64,000 nt of DNA from Bradyrhizobium sp. CIAT3101 (lineage in GTDB: Bacteria > Pseudomonadota > Alphaproteobacteria > Rhizobiales > Xanthobacteraceae), in the NCBI RefSeq assembly GCF_029714945.1, contig NZ_CP121634.1:558001-622000 (forward strand), written 5' to 3'. Position numbers and translations under genes: made by a program. Below, piece after piece: positions 26,377 through 35,913 of this stretch. Under the pieces are notes generated by a model. The model did not search any database. It worked only from the letters and a program-made list of their open reading frames with translations, and was not told where the DNA came from. How positions within the stretch are numbered: the stretch's first letter is position 1; the number at the start of each line of letters is the position of its first letter.

Positions 26377-26392
26377 GCGGCAGGCTCTTTCT

Positions 26393-26528
26393 CTCGTGCC
26401 CCGGACGCAGCGCGTCACGCAGTGATGCGCTGCAGAGCCGGGGCCCATCTCTCCTTACAATCGCAGAAGCTTCTGGGTCCCGGCTCTGCACAGCAGCGTT
26501 TCACGCTGCAGTGCGTCCGGGACACGAG
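26393..26528. repeat. Palindromic intergenic element
   Basis: Two arms of about 55 bp, starting CTCGTGCCCCGGACGCAGCG and ending with its imperfect inverted copy at 26528, flank a short centre near 26455-26475. It fills the gap between two convergent genes. It probably folds into a long hairpin in either transcript and may act as a bidirectional terminator. Confidence 0.75.
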
Positions 26529-26536
26529 CGCGCGTC

Positions 26537-29500
26537 TCAGCTGCCCAGCGCCTTGCGGATGATCCGCGCCAAGTCGGACTTGCGATAGGGTTTTGCCAGC
26601 AGTAGCACGCCTGAATCCAGCCGGCCGTGGTGGATGATCGCGTTCTCGGTATAGCCCGAGGTGTAGACCACCCTGAGGTCGGGGCGCGACTTCAACACCT
26701 CGTCGGCGAGCTGCCGTCCGTTCATCTTGCCGGGCATGATCACGTCGGTGAACAGCAGGTCGAACGGCTTGCCGCTCGCGACGATGGTGAGCGCCTCCGC
26801 GGCATTGGCGGCCTGCAGGGTGACGTAGCCGAGCGAATGCAGCTGGGCCAGCACGTAGTCGCGCACCAGCCGGTCGTCCTCGACCACGAGGATGGTCTCG
26901 TGTCCGCCCTCGATCGAGGCCGGCATCACGCCATCGGCGACGGCGGTCGGCGTCTTACCCGGCGGCAGATACATTTTGATCGTGGTGCCGTGGCCTTCCT
27001 CGCTATAGATCTTGATGTGTCCCGCGGACTGCTTGATGAAGCCGTAGACCATCGAGAGCCCGAGCCCGGTGCCCTTGCCCGGGCCCTTCGAGGTGAAGAA
27101 GGGGTCGAACACGCGCGCCAGCATGTTGGCCGGAATGCCGGTGCCGGTGTCGCTCACCGCGATCAGCACGTAGTGCCCCGGCCGGACGTCGTTGACGCTG
27201 GCATAGACCTCGTCGAGATAGGCGGCGCCCGTCTCCACGATCAGCTTGCCGCCGCCGGGCATGGCGTCGCGGGCGTTGAGCGCGAGGTTGAGAATCGCCG
27301 TGGTGAGCTGGTTCGGATCGACCACCGCGACGCAGCTCTCGTCCTCGAACACGGATTCGATCTGGATCTGCTCACCCAGCGTCGGCCGCAGCAGCTTCGC
27401 GGTGTCGATGATCAATGAATTGATGTCGATCTCGCGTGGCTGCAGCGGCTGTTTGCGCGCGAAGGCGAGCAGATGCTGGGTCAGCTCGGCGCCGCGGCCG
27501 GCGGCCTCGTCGATCATCTTGGTGATCGCGGCAAGTCCCGGATCCTTGGCCACGGCCTCGGCGAGGATCTCGATCGTCCCGGTGATGACGGTGAGGATGT
27601 TGTTGAAATCATGCGCCACGCCGCCGGTGAGCTGGCCCACCGCCTCCATCTTCTCGGCGTGGCGGATACGTTCCTCGGAGGCGATCTTGTCGGTGAGATC
27701 GCGGTAGAACACGTTGAACAGGACGCCCTCGCGGCGCCGCAGCGCCGTGACGCTGAGCTCCGCCTTGAACTCCTTGCCGTCGCGGCGGCGGACCATGAGC
27801 TCGCGGCGGCGATTGAGGGTCTGGCCGTCGGCTGACTCGAGGAAGCGCGCGAGGCCGTCTCTGACTCTCTCGCGCTCGCTTTCGGCGACGATCAGGTCGA
27901 CCGCGTTCTTGCCCAGCACCTCGTCGCGCCGCCAGCCGAACAGCTCCTCGGCCCGCGAGCTCCAGCTCAGGATGGTGCTGCGATCGTCGGTCTGGACGAA
28001 GGCGTCGAGTGCGGTCTCGACGATATTGCGCGCAAGCTGCTCGCTATCGCGCAGGGATTCGGCGGCGCGCCTCGCCTCGGTCATGTCGCGCCCGACGAAG
28101 AAGAAACGCTTGGCCTGGTCGGACCAGTTGCCGAGCCAGGACAGCCAGACCTCGTGGCCGTCCTTGTGAATGCAGCGCGTGTCGGCGAGCTTCGGATGTT
28201 CGCCGCGCCGGAGCGCGCGCATCTCCTCGCGGGATTGATCGAGATGGGCGGGGTGGATGAAATCGGCGCCGCTGCGGCCGATCATCTCCTCGGGCTTGTA
28301 GCCGAGCACGGCCTCGCTGCTGGGGCTGATCTGAACGAGATGGCCGCGCGAGTTCATGATCATGATCAGGTCCTCGGAGGCGTCGAACAGTTGCCGCCGT
28401 TCCTCGATCTGCTGCCGCAGCGCGCGCTCGGTCTGCCGCGCATCGGTCAGGACGCGTGCGGCGCCGGACGCGCCGATGATATCGCCCGTAGGGCCCCGGA
28501 TCGGCGACAGGCTCACCGAAATCTCGACCGGAGTGCCGTCCCTGCGGATCCGGACGGTTTCGAAATGGTCGATCCGTTCACCCCGCGCGATCCGCGCGAG
28601 ATAATCGTTGCGCTCATCGTTACGGTCGGATGGAAGGATGATCGACGTCGATTGCCCGACGGCTTCCTCGGCCGAATAGCCGTAGAGGCGTTCGGCCGCT
28701 GCGTTCCACCCGATGATGGTGCCGTTGAGCGTCTGCATCACGATCGAATCGTCGGAGGATTCGACCGCGGCGCTGAACAGGCGCTCGCGCACGGCGAGCT
28801 GGTCGCGGGCCGCTTCCGTACGCCGCCGCTCCTCGATCTCGTGCTCCAGCGCCGAGGTCTTGGCCTTGGTCTCCTCGACCATGTGGGCAAAGGCCCGCGC
28901 CAGCATGCCGGTCTCGCCACCGGCGTCGATCGGAATCGTGGCCGGCTTGCCGCGCCCGATCGCCTCGACTGCCTTGGTGAGCCGTCCTATCGGCCGGGTC
29001 AGCGATCGCGCCAGCAGCAGGGCGAGCGCGGCCGCGACCAGCACCGCGATGATGCCGATCATCAGGCTCGTCTGCTCGATGATGACGGCGGGCGCCATAA
29101 ACACGGCATAGGGGACGACGCGGATGATGCCGACCCATTGGCCCTCGGCCAGGATCGCCGGCGCAATCGCGGTGCCGCTCGGCTTGCCGTCACTTTCGGG
29201 CACGACTTGGGTTACCCCTTGCGTCGATCCGGTGACACCGGCGAAATAGGGGAAGTCGTCCTGCCAGCGCGTCGGTGTGCCCAGTTGCGAGCCGAATTCG
29301 CGGGTCCGGTCTGGGTGCACGATGTAGTCGCCGTTGCGGCCGACAACGTAAACCTGTTCACCCCGCCGGCCGGTGATCCTGATGCGGTCGAGCACCTGGC
29401 GCATGTCGACATTGATGACGACGATGCCGAACAGCCGGTGATCGGATCCGTACAGCGGCGCGGCGACGCGCAATGTCGGGACGTGAGGCAGCTGGATCGT

Positions 29501-30037
29501 GCCGTTGTCGACGTTCAGATCGACCGGAGAGACATAAATCTGGTCTTCGGCGAGCTTGATCGCGTCCTGGAAGAAGAAGCGATCGTCCTTGGTTTGCAGG
29601 GCTTCGTCGGGAACGACGCGGACCGTTCCATTCGATCCCGAGCGGTCGACGCGCAGATATTCGGTGCCGTCGGCGCTGATGACGCGAAATTTCGCGTAGG
29701 TCGGGTTGGCCTCGACGTCGGCGACAACGCGCGTCAGCAGCCGATCGCGCCAGGTCTTTTCGGTCAGATGATCAACCGGATCGATGCCGTTGTTGAAATG
29801 CGCATCGATCACGCCGCGCACGGCCGCGTTGGCGCGGAACGTCACGATATCGGCATGCGCGCCGTTGGTCTGGGCTTCGAGCTGGGAGGCGAGCAGCCCC
29901 GACTGGGTCTCGATGCGGTCGATCACGCGCGGCAGGAACGCCCGCTCCAGGCTGTAATGGCTCAGCCACCCGACCGCGGAGACCGCAACCGCGACCAGCA
30001 GAATCATCGCGATGGCCAGCCGGGTTGCGAGCGTCAT
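26537..30037 (-). CDS. Hybrid sensor histidine kinase (Cache-HAMP-PAS x3-HisKA-HATPase-receiver)
   Basis: A 1166-residue membrane kinase. An N-terminal helix (about 7-27) and a second near 315-340 bracket a large periplasmic double-Cache-like sensor (YLRVDRSGSNG, VINVDMRQVLDRIRITGRRGEQVYVVGRNGDYIVHPD). Then come HAMP (about 340-395) and three PAS segments (about 415-785; for example IGWNAAAERLYGYSAEEAVGQ). HisKA carries the phospho-His in GGVAHDFNNILTVI, followed by the HATPase (DTGTGIPANMLARVFDPFF) and a C-terminal receiver (LLFTDVIMPGKMNG). The receiver gene at 30099 lies 61 bp upstream in the same direction and may share its operon. The ligand is unknown. Confidence 0.93.
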   Translation of the reverse strand: MTLATRLAIAMILLVAVAVSAVGWLSHYSLERAFLPRVIDRIETQSGLLASQLEAQTNGAHADIVTFRANAAVRGVIDAHFNNGIDPVDHLTEKTWRDRLLTRVVADVEANPTYAKFRVISADGTEYLRVDRSGSNGTVRVVPDEALQTKDDRFFFQDAIKLAEDQIYVSPVDLNVDNGTIQLPHVPTLRVAAPLYGSDHRLFGIVVINVDMRQVLDRIRITGRRGEQVYVVGRNGDYIVHPDRTREFGSQLGTPTRWQDDFPYFAGVTGSTQGVTQVVPESDGKPSGTAIAPAILAEGQWVGIIRVVPYAVFMAPAVIIEQTSLMIGIIAVLVAAALALLLARSLTRPIGRLTKAVEAIGRGKPATIPIDAGGETGMLARAFAHMVEETKAKTSALEHEIEERRRTEAARDQLAVRERLFSAAVESSDDSIVMQTLNGTIIGWNAAAERLYGYSAEEAVGQSTSIILPSDRNDERNDYLARIARGERIDHFETVRIRRDGTPVEISVSLSPIRGPTGDIIGASGAARVLTDARQTERALRQQIEERRQLFDASEDLIMIMNSRGHLVQISPSSEAVLGYKPEEMIGRSGADFIHPAHLDQSREEMRALRRGEHPKLADTRCIHKDGHEVWLSWLGNWSDQAKRFFFVGRDMTEARRAAESLRDSEQLARNIVETALDAFVQTDDRSTILSWSSRAEELFGWRRDEVLGKNAVDLIVAESERERVRDGLARFLESADGQTLNRRRELMVRRRDGKEFKAELSVTALRRREGVLFNVFYRDLTDKIASEERIRHAEKMEAVGQLTGGVAHDFNNILTVITGTIEILAEAVAKDPGLAAITKMIDEAAGRGAELTQHLLAFARKQPLQPREIDINSLIIDTAKLLRPTLGEQIQIESVFEDESCVAVVDPNQLTTAILNLALNARDAMPGGGKLIVETGAAYLDEVYASVNDVRPGHYVLIAVSDTGTGIPANMLARVFDPFFTSKGPGKGTGLGLSMVYGFIKQSAGHIKIYSEEGHGTTIKMYLPPGKTPTAVADGVMPASIEGGHETILVVEDDRLVRDYVLAQLHSLGYVTLQAANAAEALTIVASGKPFDLLFTDVIMPGKMNGRQLADEVLKSRPDLRVVYTSGYTENAIIHHGRLDSGVLLLAKPYRKSDLARIIRKALGS

Positions 30038-30098
30038 GTCGGTCGTCGCGCCGCGTCAAGAATGGACCCGAATGTTTGATGCGACATCGATGGCCCCG

Positions 30099-30524
30099 TC
30101 ATCGGCTGCCGGCGCCGGCATCGCATTGCGGCAGGGATGATGGCGCCGATGTCAGGCAACGGTCGACCGCCGCCAGCAGCGCGTCTGACCGGAACGGCTT
30201 CTGCAGGCTGGCGACGGCGCCGAGCTTGGTCGCCATCTTCAGGAAGTCCGGCTCGGCGTAGGCGTCCGGCGTGATCGAGCGGCCGGAAATGACGATGATC
30301 GGGAGCTTCGGCTGCAGCGCCCGGACGTGGCGCATCGTTTCCAGCCCGTCCATGCCCGGCATGAAGATGTCGAGGAACAGCAGGTCGAACTGGCCGCGCT
30401 CGAACAGGGCGAGCCCCTTGTGGCCGTCGCCGGCGACCGTCACGTGGTGACCGGCCCGCTCCAGGAGCAGCCGGATCGTCAATTGAACGGCCGGGTCGTC
30501 ATCCACGATCAGGATGTTGGCCAC
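30099..30524 (-). CDS. Single-domain response regulator
   Basis: A 141-residue receiver (ILIVDDDPAVQ; phospho-Asp in LLFLDIFMPGMDG; Ser in IVISGRS; Lys in LQKPFRS) with a short C-terminal tail. The start is GTG 30524, supported by GGAGG about 8 bp upstream. It is 61 bp upstream of the hybrid kinase on the same strand, so the pair likely forms one operon and one phosphorelay. There is no output domain. Confidence 0.9.
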   Translation of the reverse strand: MANILIVDDDPAVQLTIRLLLERAGHHVTVAGDGHKGLALFERGQFDLLFLDIFMPGMDGLETMRHVRALQPKLPIIVISGRSITPDAYAEPDFLKMATKLGAVASLQKPFRSDALLAAVDRCLTSAPSSLPQCDAGAGSR

Positions 30525-30712
30525 GTCAATAACCTCCGGGTCGGGCAGGGCGGTTCCCTGCGACCCAAATCAAAGCATCAAATGCGAAATTGTTGCGCGG
30601 ATCGTGCCTGGCCTGCAAGCACTTCGCGGCTGTAGCGAAGTGTGGTCGCCGGGCCATTAATTGGGTACGGATCATATGCATGTTTACGTGCAGATGACCA
30701 CGGCGACCGCGC

Positions 30713-31417
30713 CTAGTCGGAGAGATATTCCGGATAGCGCTCGCGGATCCGATCCAACTCGCTCAGCGTGCCTGATAGATGTTTCCGCAGATGTTGCTGC
30801 GCAGCATCGGCATCTTTCGCCTCGATCGCGCGCGTGATCAGCTTGTGATGGCGCAGGATGTTCTGGGCCTTGCCGGGCGAGGGCAGGTGCAGCCGGCGCA
30901 GCCGGTCGATATGTCCGCTGCGGCTTCGCACCAGCGTCCAGAGATCCTGCTTGCCGGCGGCGGCATAGAGCTGGGCGTGGAAATCATTGTCGGCGACCAT
31001 GAAGGCCTGGAAGTCGCCGGCCTTGGTGAATTGCTGTTGCAGCATAATGGCGTGATCCAGGCGGATGATCAGCGCCGGATCAGGATGCTCCGCGAGGAGC
31101 CGGACGATCTCCAGCTCCAGCGCCTGGCGCAGGAAATGTGCCTGTTGCGCGCGGTCGACGTCGATCCGGCTGACCACGGTGGCGTGCTGGGGAAACACGT
31201 CGACCAGGCCTTCTTCCTCGAGCCGCATCAGCGCGTCGCGCACCGGCGTCGAGCTGACGCCGAATTGCCCGGCGAGTTCAGCCCGCGACAGCGGCGCGCC
31301 CGGCGGCAATTCCAGCGCAATGATGGCATTGCGCAGCCGCTCGAACACCTGCGGCGCGGCCTGCCGGGCTCGGTCGAGCCGGGCGGCCCCGCGCGGGGCT
31401 TGATGGGCTGATTCCAT
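30713..31417 (-). CDS. GntR-family regulator, FCD (FadR-type) subfamily
   Basis: A 234-residue regulator with an N-terminal winged helix (about 20-85: GAPLSRAELAGQFGVSSTPVRDALMRLEEEGLVDV) and a C-terminal all-helical FCD ligand domain (about 95-225) containing the metal-binding Asp/His pattern (DNDFHAQL ... RHHKLITRAIEAKDADAAQQHLRKHL). FCD regulators respond to organic or sugar acids. It is divergent from the ABC importer/dehydratase operon, with a perfect palindrome in between. ATG 31417 is used; a GTG at 31453 inside the palindrome is less likely. Confidence 0.9.
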   Translation of the reverse strand: MESAHQAPRGAARLDRARQAAPQVFERLRNAIIALELPPGAPLSRAELAGQFGVSSTPVRDALMRLEEEGLVDVFPQHATVVSRIDVDRAQQAHFLRQALELEIVRLLAEHPDPALIIRLDHAIMLQQQFTKAGDFQAFMVADNDFHAQLYAAAGKQDLWTLVRSRSGHIDRLRRLHLPSPGKAQNILRHHKLITRAIEAKDADAAQQHLRKHLSGTLSELDRIRERYPEYLSD

Positions 31418-31446
31418 GGCGGGCTTGCTCCGGCGGACTTGCCTTT

Positions 31447-31470
31447 GATGCACTAATGCATTAGTGCATC
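31447..31470. promoter_or_regulatory. Perfect 24-bp palindromic operator
   Basis: The half-site GATGCACTAATG is followed directly by its exact reverse complement, giving a 24-bp perfect palindrome. It lies between the divergent FCD regulator (start 31417) and the importer operon (start 31514). It is centred 56 bp upstream of the importer start and AT-richer than its context, as expected for an autoregulated FCD operator. Confidence 0.75.
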
Positions 31471-31513
31471 AGCTCGGCCGCGCGTCAATGCCGACCGGAG
31501 GAAACGAACAACA

Positions 31514-32533
31514 ATGATCAAGCAATTCCAGATGGGCTGCGCAGCCCTCGCCCTGATCGCCGCGGCAGTCCTGTCGGCATCGTCCGCGCAGGCACAGCAG
31601 AAATCCGAGATCTCCCTGTCGCGGCAGCCCGGCATTTTCTACATGCCGAGCCACATCATGGAGAAGCAGAAGCTGATCGAGAAGCACGCAGGCTTGCTTG
31701 GCGTGCCCGGCGTGACCACCAAATGGGTCACCTTCTCGGGCGGCGGCGCGCAGACCGATGCGCTGCTCGCCGGCGGCGTCGATATCCTCAACACCGGCAC
31801 CGGCAATCTCCTGCTGCTGTGGGATCGCACCCGCGGCGGCGTCAAGGGCATCGTCGCGACGTCGGCGCAGCCGATGACGCTGATCAGCCGCGACGCCAAC
31901 ATCAAGTCGATCAAGGATTTCGGCCCGAGCGACAAGATCGCGGTGCCGACCGTCAAGGTGTCGACGCAGGCCATCGTGCTGCAGATCGCGGCGGCAGAGG
32001 CCTTCGGCGCCGACCAATGGTCGAAGCTCGATGCCAACACGGTGCAGCTCGGTCATCCCGACGCCTATGCTGCGCTGTCGAACCCCAAGCACGAGGTGCA
32101 TACGCACTTCTCGATCCCGCCCTTCACGTTTCTGGAGCTGAAGAACGTGCCGGGCGCGCATGTCGTGCTGAATTCGCCGGACGTGATGGGCGGTCCGCTC
32201 AGCCAGGCGCAATTCTTCACCACGACTAAATTCGCCGACGCCAATCCAAAAATCATCCAGGCCGTGCGCGATGCGACCAAGGAAGCGCAGGACCTGATCC
32301 GCAGCGACACCAGGCAGGCGGTCGAGATCTACAAGGAGATCACCGGGGACAAGACCTCGGTCGAGGAGCTGCTCGATCTTCTGAAAGAGCCCGGCATGAT
32401 GGAATGGAATCTCGAGCCGCAGGGCACGATGAAGTTCGCCGCCCATCTCTACAAGACCGGCACGCTGAAGACCCAGCCCAAGGCCTGGACCGACTATTAT
32501 CTCCCCGTCGCGCACGACCTGAAGGGCAGCTGA
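31514..32533 (+). CDS. ABC transporter substrate-binding protein, NitT/TauT (NMT1-like) family
   Basis: A 339-residue periplasmic receptor with a signal peptide (about 1-27, ending SSAQAQ). The mature part follows the SsuA/TauA/NMT1 pattern: an early YMPSH segment, FSGGGAQTDALLAGGVDILNTGTGN in lobe I, and KIAVPTVKVSTQAIVLQIAAAEAFG in lobe II. A strong GGAGGAAA ribosome site lies about 10 bp upstream. It is the first gene of an operon with its ATPase and permease. Family members bind sulfonates, nitrate, taurine, pyrimidines or aromatic acids; context here points to a sugar-derived acid (inference). Confidence 0.9.
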   Translation: MIKQFQMGCAALALIAAAVLSASSAQAQQKSEISLSRQPGIFYMPSHIMEKQKLIEKHAGLLGVPGVTTKWVTFSGGGAQTDALLAGGVDILNTGTGNLLLLWDRTRGGVKGIVATSAQPMTLISRDANIKSIKDFGPSDKIAVPTVKVSTQAIVLQIAAAEAFGADQWSKLDANTVQLGHPDAYAALSNPKHEVHTHFSIPPFTFLELKNVPGAHVVLNSPDVMGGPLSQAQFFTTTKFADANPKIIQAVRDATKEAQDLIRSDTRQAVEIYKEITGDKTSVEELLDLLKEPGMMEWNLEPQGTMKFAAHLYKTGTLKTQPKAWTDYYLPVAHDLKGS

Positions 32534-33294
32534 TGGCACTGCTCGACGTCAGTGGGGTGACGCTGCGCTACAAGACCTCGAGCGCCGTCGTCACCGCCAC
32601 GGAGAGGGTGAGCTTCACCGTCGACAAGTCCGACCGCTTCGTGCTGCTCGGACCGTCCGGCTGCGGCAAGTCGACCCTGCTCAAGGCGGTCGGCGGCTAC
32701 ATGTCACCGAGCGAAGGCCGCATGACGATCGGCGATCGCGAGATCCGCGGTCCCGGTGCCGACCGCATGATGATCTTCCAGGAATTCGACCAGCTGCTGC
32801 CCTGGAAGAGCGTGCTCGCCAACGTCATGTTTCCGCTGCTGACCGCGCGAAAGCTGTCACGCAAGGACGCCGAGATGCGGGCGCGGGCCTATATCGAGAA
32901 GGTCGGCCTCACCCGCGTCGTCGATGCCTATCCGCACACGCTCTCCGGCGGCATGAAGCAGCGCGTCGCGATCGCGCGCGGCATGGCGATGGAGCCGGAC
33001 ATCCTGCTGATGGACGAGCCGTTCGCAGCACTCGACGCGCTGACGCGCCGGACCTGCCAGGACGAGCTGCTCCAGCTCTGGAGCGAAACCAAATTCACCG
33101 TGCTGTTCGTGACGCATTCGATCGCGGAAGCCATCCGCATCGGCAACCGCATCCTGCTGCTGTCGCCGCATCCCGGCCGCGTCAAGGCCGAGGTGGTGGA
33201 CGTCGACAAGGTCGGCAATGACGACGGCAGCTCCGGCCGGCTGGAGAAGGAGATCCACGATCTCCTGTTCGCCGGCGAAGCCACGGCGCATTAG
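32533..33294 (+). CDS. ABC transporter ATP-binding protein, NitT/TauT family
   Basis: A 253-residue ATPase with Walker A GPSGCGKST, Q-loop (MIFQEFDQLLPW), signature LSGGMKQRVAIARG, Walker B ILLMDEP and switch His in FVTHSIAEA. It powers the importer formed with the receptor before it and the permease after it. Its ATG overlaps the receptor stop codon (TGATG), showing translational coupling. Confidence 0.95.
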   Translation: MALLDVSGVTLRYKTSSAVVTATERVSFTVDKSDRFVLLGPSGCGKSTLLKAVGGYMSPSEGRMTIGDREIRGPGADRMMIFQEFDQLLPWKSVLANVMFPLLTARKLSRKDAEMRARAYIEKVGLTRVVDAYPHTLSGGMKQRVAIARGMAMEPDILLMDEPFAALDALTRRTCQDELLQLWSETKFTVLFVTHSIAEAIRIGNRILLLSPHPGRVKAEVVDVDKVGNDDGSSGRLEKEIHDLLFAGEATAH

Positions 33295-33306
33295 GGGGAG
33301 CCGCTC

Positions 33307-34170
33307 ATGGGCGAAGCGAGAATCTTGCTGCGTGATGCGCCGATCGCTGCTGCCAGCGGCGCGGGTGAGGTCGAGCGCAAGCTGAGCGTAGCCGAGCTGC
33401 TGTGGAACGACGGCTTTGTCCGCAAGACCGTCATCATCCTGTTCCTCGGCGCGGTCTGGGAGGCCTACGGCGTTTATCTCGACAATCCCCTGCTGTTTCC
33501 GACGCTGCACGACACGATCATGACGCTGTTCGATCGCGTGAAGGACGGCACCATCCCGATGCGGGCCTGGACCTCGCTGAAGGTCCTGTTCATGGGCTAT
33601 TCGGCCGGCATCGTGCTGGCCGCTGTTTTCACCGTGCTCGCGATCTCCACGCGCATCGGCACCGACTTCCTGGAAACGGTGACGGCGATGTTCAACCCGT
33701 TGCCGGCGATCGCGCTGCTGCCGCTGGCGCTGATCTGGTTCGGGCTCGGCAATGGCAGTCTCGTTTTCGTGCTGATCCATTCGGTGCTGTGGCCGGTCGC
33801 ACTCAACACCCATTCGGGCTTCAAGAGCGTGTCCAACACGCTGCGCATGGTCGGCCGCAATTACGGTCTGCGCGGGCTGCCCTATGTGGCCAGAATCCTG
33901 ATCCCGGCGGCCTTCGGCTCGATCCTGACCGGCCTCAAGATCGGCTGGGCCTTCGCCTGGCGCACGCTGATCGCGGCCGAGCTGGTGTTCGGTGTGTCCT
34001 CCGGGCAAGGCGGGCTCGGCTGGTTCATCTTTGAGAACCGTAACCTCCTCGACATACCTGCGGTCTTCGCAGGCCTCTTGACGGTGATTATCATCGGGCT
34101 CTTTGTCGAGAACCTGATCTTCCGCGCCATCGAGCGGAACACCGTGCAAAAATGGGGCACCCAATCATGA
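33307..34170 (+). CDS. ABC transporter permease, NitT/TauT family
   Basis: A 287-residue inner-membrane subunit with a cytoplasmic N-terminus of about 38 residues and six predicted helices. It has the coupling EAA-type loop around HSGFKSVSNTLRMVGRNYGLRG. AELVFGVSSGQGGLGWFIFENRNLLD near the C-terminus is typical of SsuC/TauC. Start ATG 33307 has AGGGGGAG upstream. Its stop overlaps the dehydratase start by ATGA, tying transport and catabolism into one transcript. Confidence 0.93.
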   Translation: MGEARILLRDAPIAAASGAGEVERKLSVAELLWNDGFVRKTVIILFLGAVWEAYGVYLDNPLLFPTLHDTIMTLFDRVKDGTIPMRAWTSLKVLFMGYSAGIVLAAVFTVLAISTRIGTDFLETVTAMFNPLPAIALLPLALIWFGLGNGSLVFVLIHSVLWPVALNTHSGFKSVSNTLRMVGRNYGLRGLPYVARILIPAAFGSILTGLKIGWAFAWRTLIAAELVFGVSSGQGGLGWFIFENRNLLDIPAVFAGLLTVIIIGLFVENLIFRAIERNTVQKWGTQS

Positions 34171-35903
34171 CCAAGAAGAAAACACCCGACCAGCTCCGCA
34201 GCGCCCGCTGGTTCGCACCCGATGATCTCCGCTCGTTCGGCCACCGCTCCCGCGCCATGCAGATGGGCTACGCCCCCGAGGAGTGGAAGGACCGGCCGTG
34301 CATCGCGATCATCAACACCTGGTCCGAAGCGCAGCCCTGCCACATGCACTTCAAGTCGCGCGTCGACGACGTCAAGCGCGGCATCCTGATGGCCGGCGGC
34401 CTGCCGGTGGAATTGCCGGCGCTGTCACTCTCGGAATCGCTGCTGAAACCGACCACCATGCTCTATCGCAATCTGCTTGCGATGGAAGCCGAGGAGCTGC
34501 TGCGCAGCCACCCGGTTGACGGCGTGGTGCTGATGGGCGGCTGCGACAAGACCACGCCGGCGCTGCTGTTGGGTGCGACCTCGATGAACATTCCGGCGAT
34601 CTATCTGCCGGCAGGTCCGATGCTGCGCGGCAACTGGAAGGGCAAGACGCTCGGCTCCGGCTCCGACGGCTGGAAATACTGGGACGAGCGGCGCGCCGGA
34701 AAGATCTCCGACAAGGACTGGCTCGACATCGAAGCCGGCATCGCCCGCAGCTACGGCACCTGCATGACCATGGGCACGGCCTCCACCATGACCGCGATCG
34801 CCGAAGCGATCGGCATGACGCTGCCGGGTGCCTCCTCGATCCCCGCGGCGGACGCCAACCACATCCGCATGGCCTCCGAATGCGGCCGGCGCATCGTCGA
34901 GATGGTGTGGGAGGACCTGACGCCGAAGACGATCCAGACCCGAAAAGCCTTCGAGAATGCGATTGCGGTCGCGATGGCGATGGGTTGCTCGACCAATGCC
35001 ATCATCCATCTGATCGCGCAGGCCCGCCGTGCCGGCCAGGACATCGGGCTGGACGATTTCGAGATCGCGAGCCGCAAGGTCCCTGTTATCGCCAACGTCC
35101 GTCCGAGCGGCGATGCCTATCTGATGGAAGACTTCTTCTATGCCGGTGGCCTGCCGGCCTTGATGGGCCAGATCAAGGACCATCTGCATCTCGACTGCAT
35201 CACGGTGAGCGGCAAGACTCTCGGTGAGAACATCGACGGCGCCGAGGTGCACAATGCCGATGTCATCCGCGGCATCGACAATCCCATCTACAAGGAAGGC
35301 GCGCTCGCCGTGCTCAAGGGCAATCTGGCCCCCGATGGCTGCGTCATCAAGCCGTCCGCCTGCGCGCCGCGTTTCCTCAAGCACACCGGTCCCGCGCTAG
35401 TGTTCGACGATTATCCGTCGATGAAGAAGGCGGTCGACGATCCCGATCTGGACGTCACCGAGGATCACATTCTCATTCTGCGCAATGCGGGCCCGCAGGG
35501 CGGTCCGGGCATGCCGGAATGGGGCATGCTGCCGATTCCGACAAAACTCGTGAAGCAGGGCGTGCGCGACATGGTGCGCATCTCGGATGCGCGCATGAGC
35601 GGCACCAGCTACGGCGCCTGCATCCTGCACGTCTCGCCGGAGTCCTACATCGGCGGCCCGCTGGCGCTGGTGCAGAACGGCGATCGCATCACGCTCGACG
35701 TTGCCGCGCGCACCATCAATCTCGATGTATCAGAGGCCGAACTCGACAAGCGCCGCGCCGCCTGGAAGCAGCCGGAGCGCCGCTTCGAGCGCGGCTACGG
35801 CTGGATGTTCACAAAACACATCAAGCAGGCCAATGACGGCTGCGACTTCGACTTCCTCGAGACCGATTTCGGCGCGCCGATCGGCGAGCCGTCGATTTAC
35901 TAG
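34167..35903 (+). CDS. IlvD/Edd-family sugar-acid dehydratase (arabonate/xylonate dehydratase-like)
   Basis: A 578-residue Fe-S dehydratase. Three cysteines expected to bind the cluster are in WSEAQPCHMH, MGGCDKTTP and YGTCMTMGTAS. The C-terminal swivelling domain has SDARMSGTSYGACILHVSPE. The length and the PCHMH variant fit the arabonate/xylonate dehydratase branch rather than IlvD of valine synthesis. It would convert an aldonate to a 2-keto-3-deoxy acid. It is translationally coupled to the permease upstream and followed by an RraA-like aldolase that may cleave the product. Confidence 0.88.
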   Translation: MTKKKTPDQLRSARWFAPDDLRSFGHRSRAMQMGYAPEEWKDRPCIAIINTWSEAQPCHMHFKSRVDDVKRGILMAGGLPVELPALSLSESLLKPTTMLYRNLLAMEAEELLRSHPVDGVVLMGGCDKTTPALLLGATSMNIPAIYLPAGPMLRGNWKGKTLGSGSDGWKYWDERRAGKISDKDWLDIEAGIARSYGTCMTMGTASTMTAIAEAIGMTLPGASSIPAADANHIRMASECGRRIVEMVWEDLTPKTIQTRKAFENAIAVAMAMGCSTNAIIHLIAQARRAGQDIGLDDFEIASRKVPVIANVRPSGDAYLMEDFFYAGGLPALMGQIKDHLHLDCITVSGKTLGENIDGAEVHNADVIRGIDNPIYKEGALAVLKGNLAPDGCVIKPSACAPRFLKHTGPALVFDDYPSMKKAVDDPDLDVTEDHILILRNAGPQGGPGMPEWGMLPIPTKLVKQGVRDMVRISDARMSGTSYGACILHVSPESYIGGPLALVQNGDRITLDVAARTINLDVSEAELDKRRAAWKQPERRFERGYGWMFTKHIKQANDGCDFDFLETDFGAPIGEPSIY

Positions 35904-35913
35904 AGAGAACAAT

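Noticed and set aside
28154..30079. A 641-codon frame antisense to the hybrid kinase
   Set aside because: It mirrors the well-supported kinase and has the skewed composition of a shadow frame.
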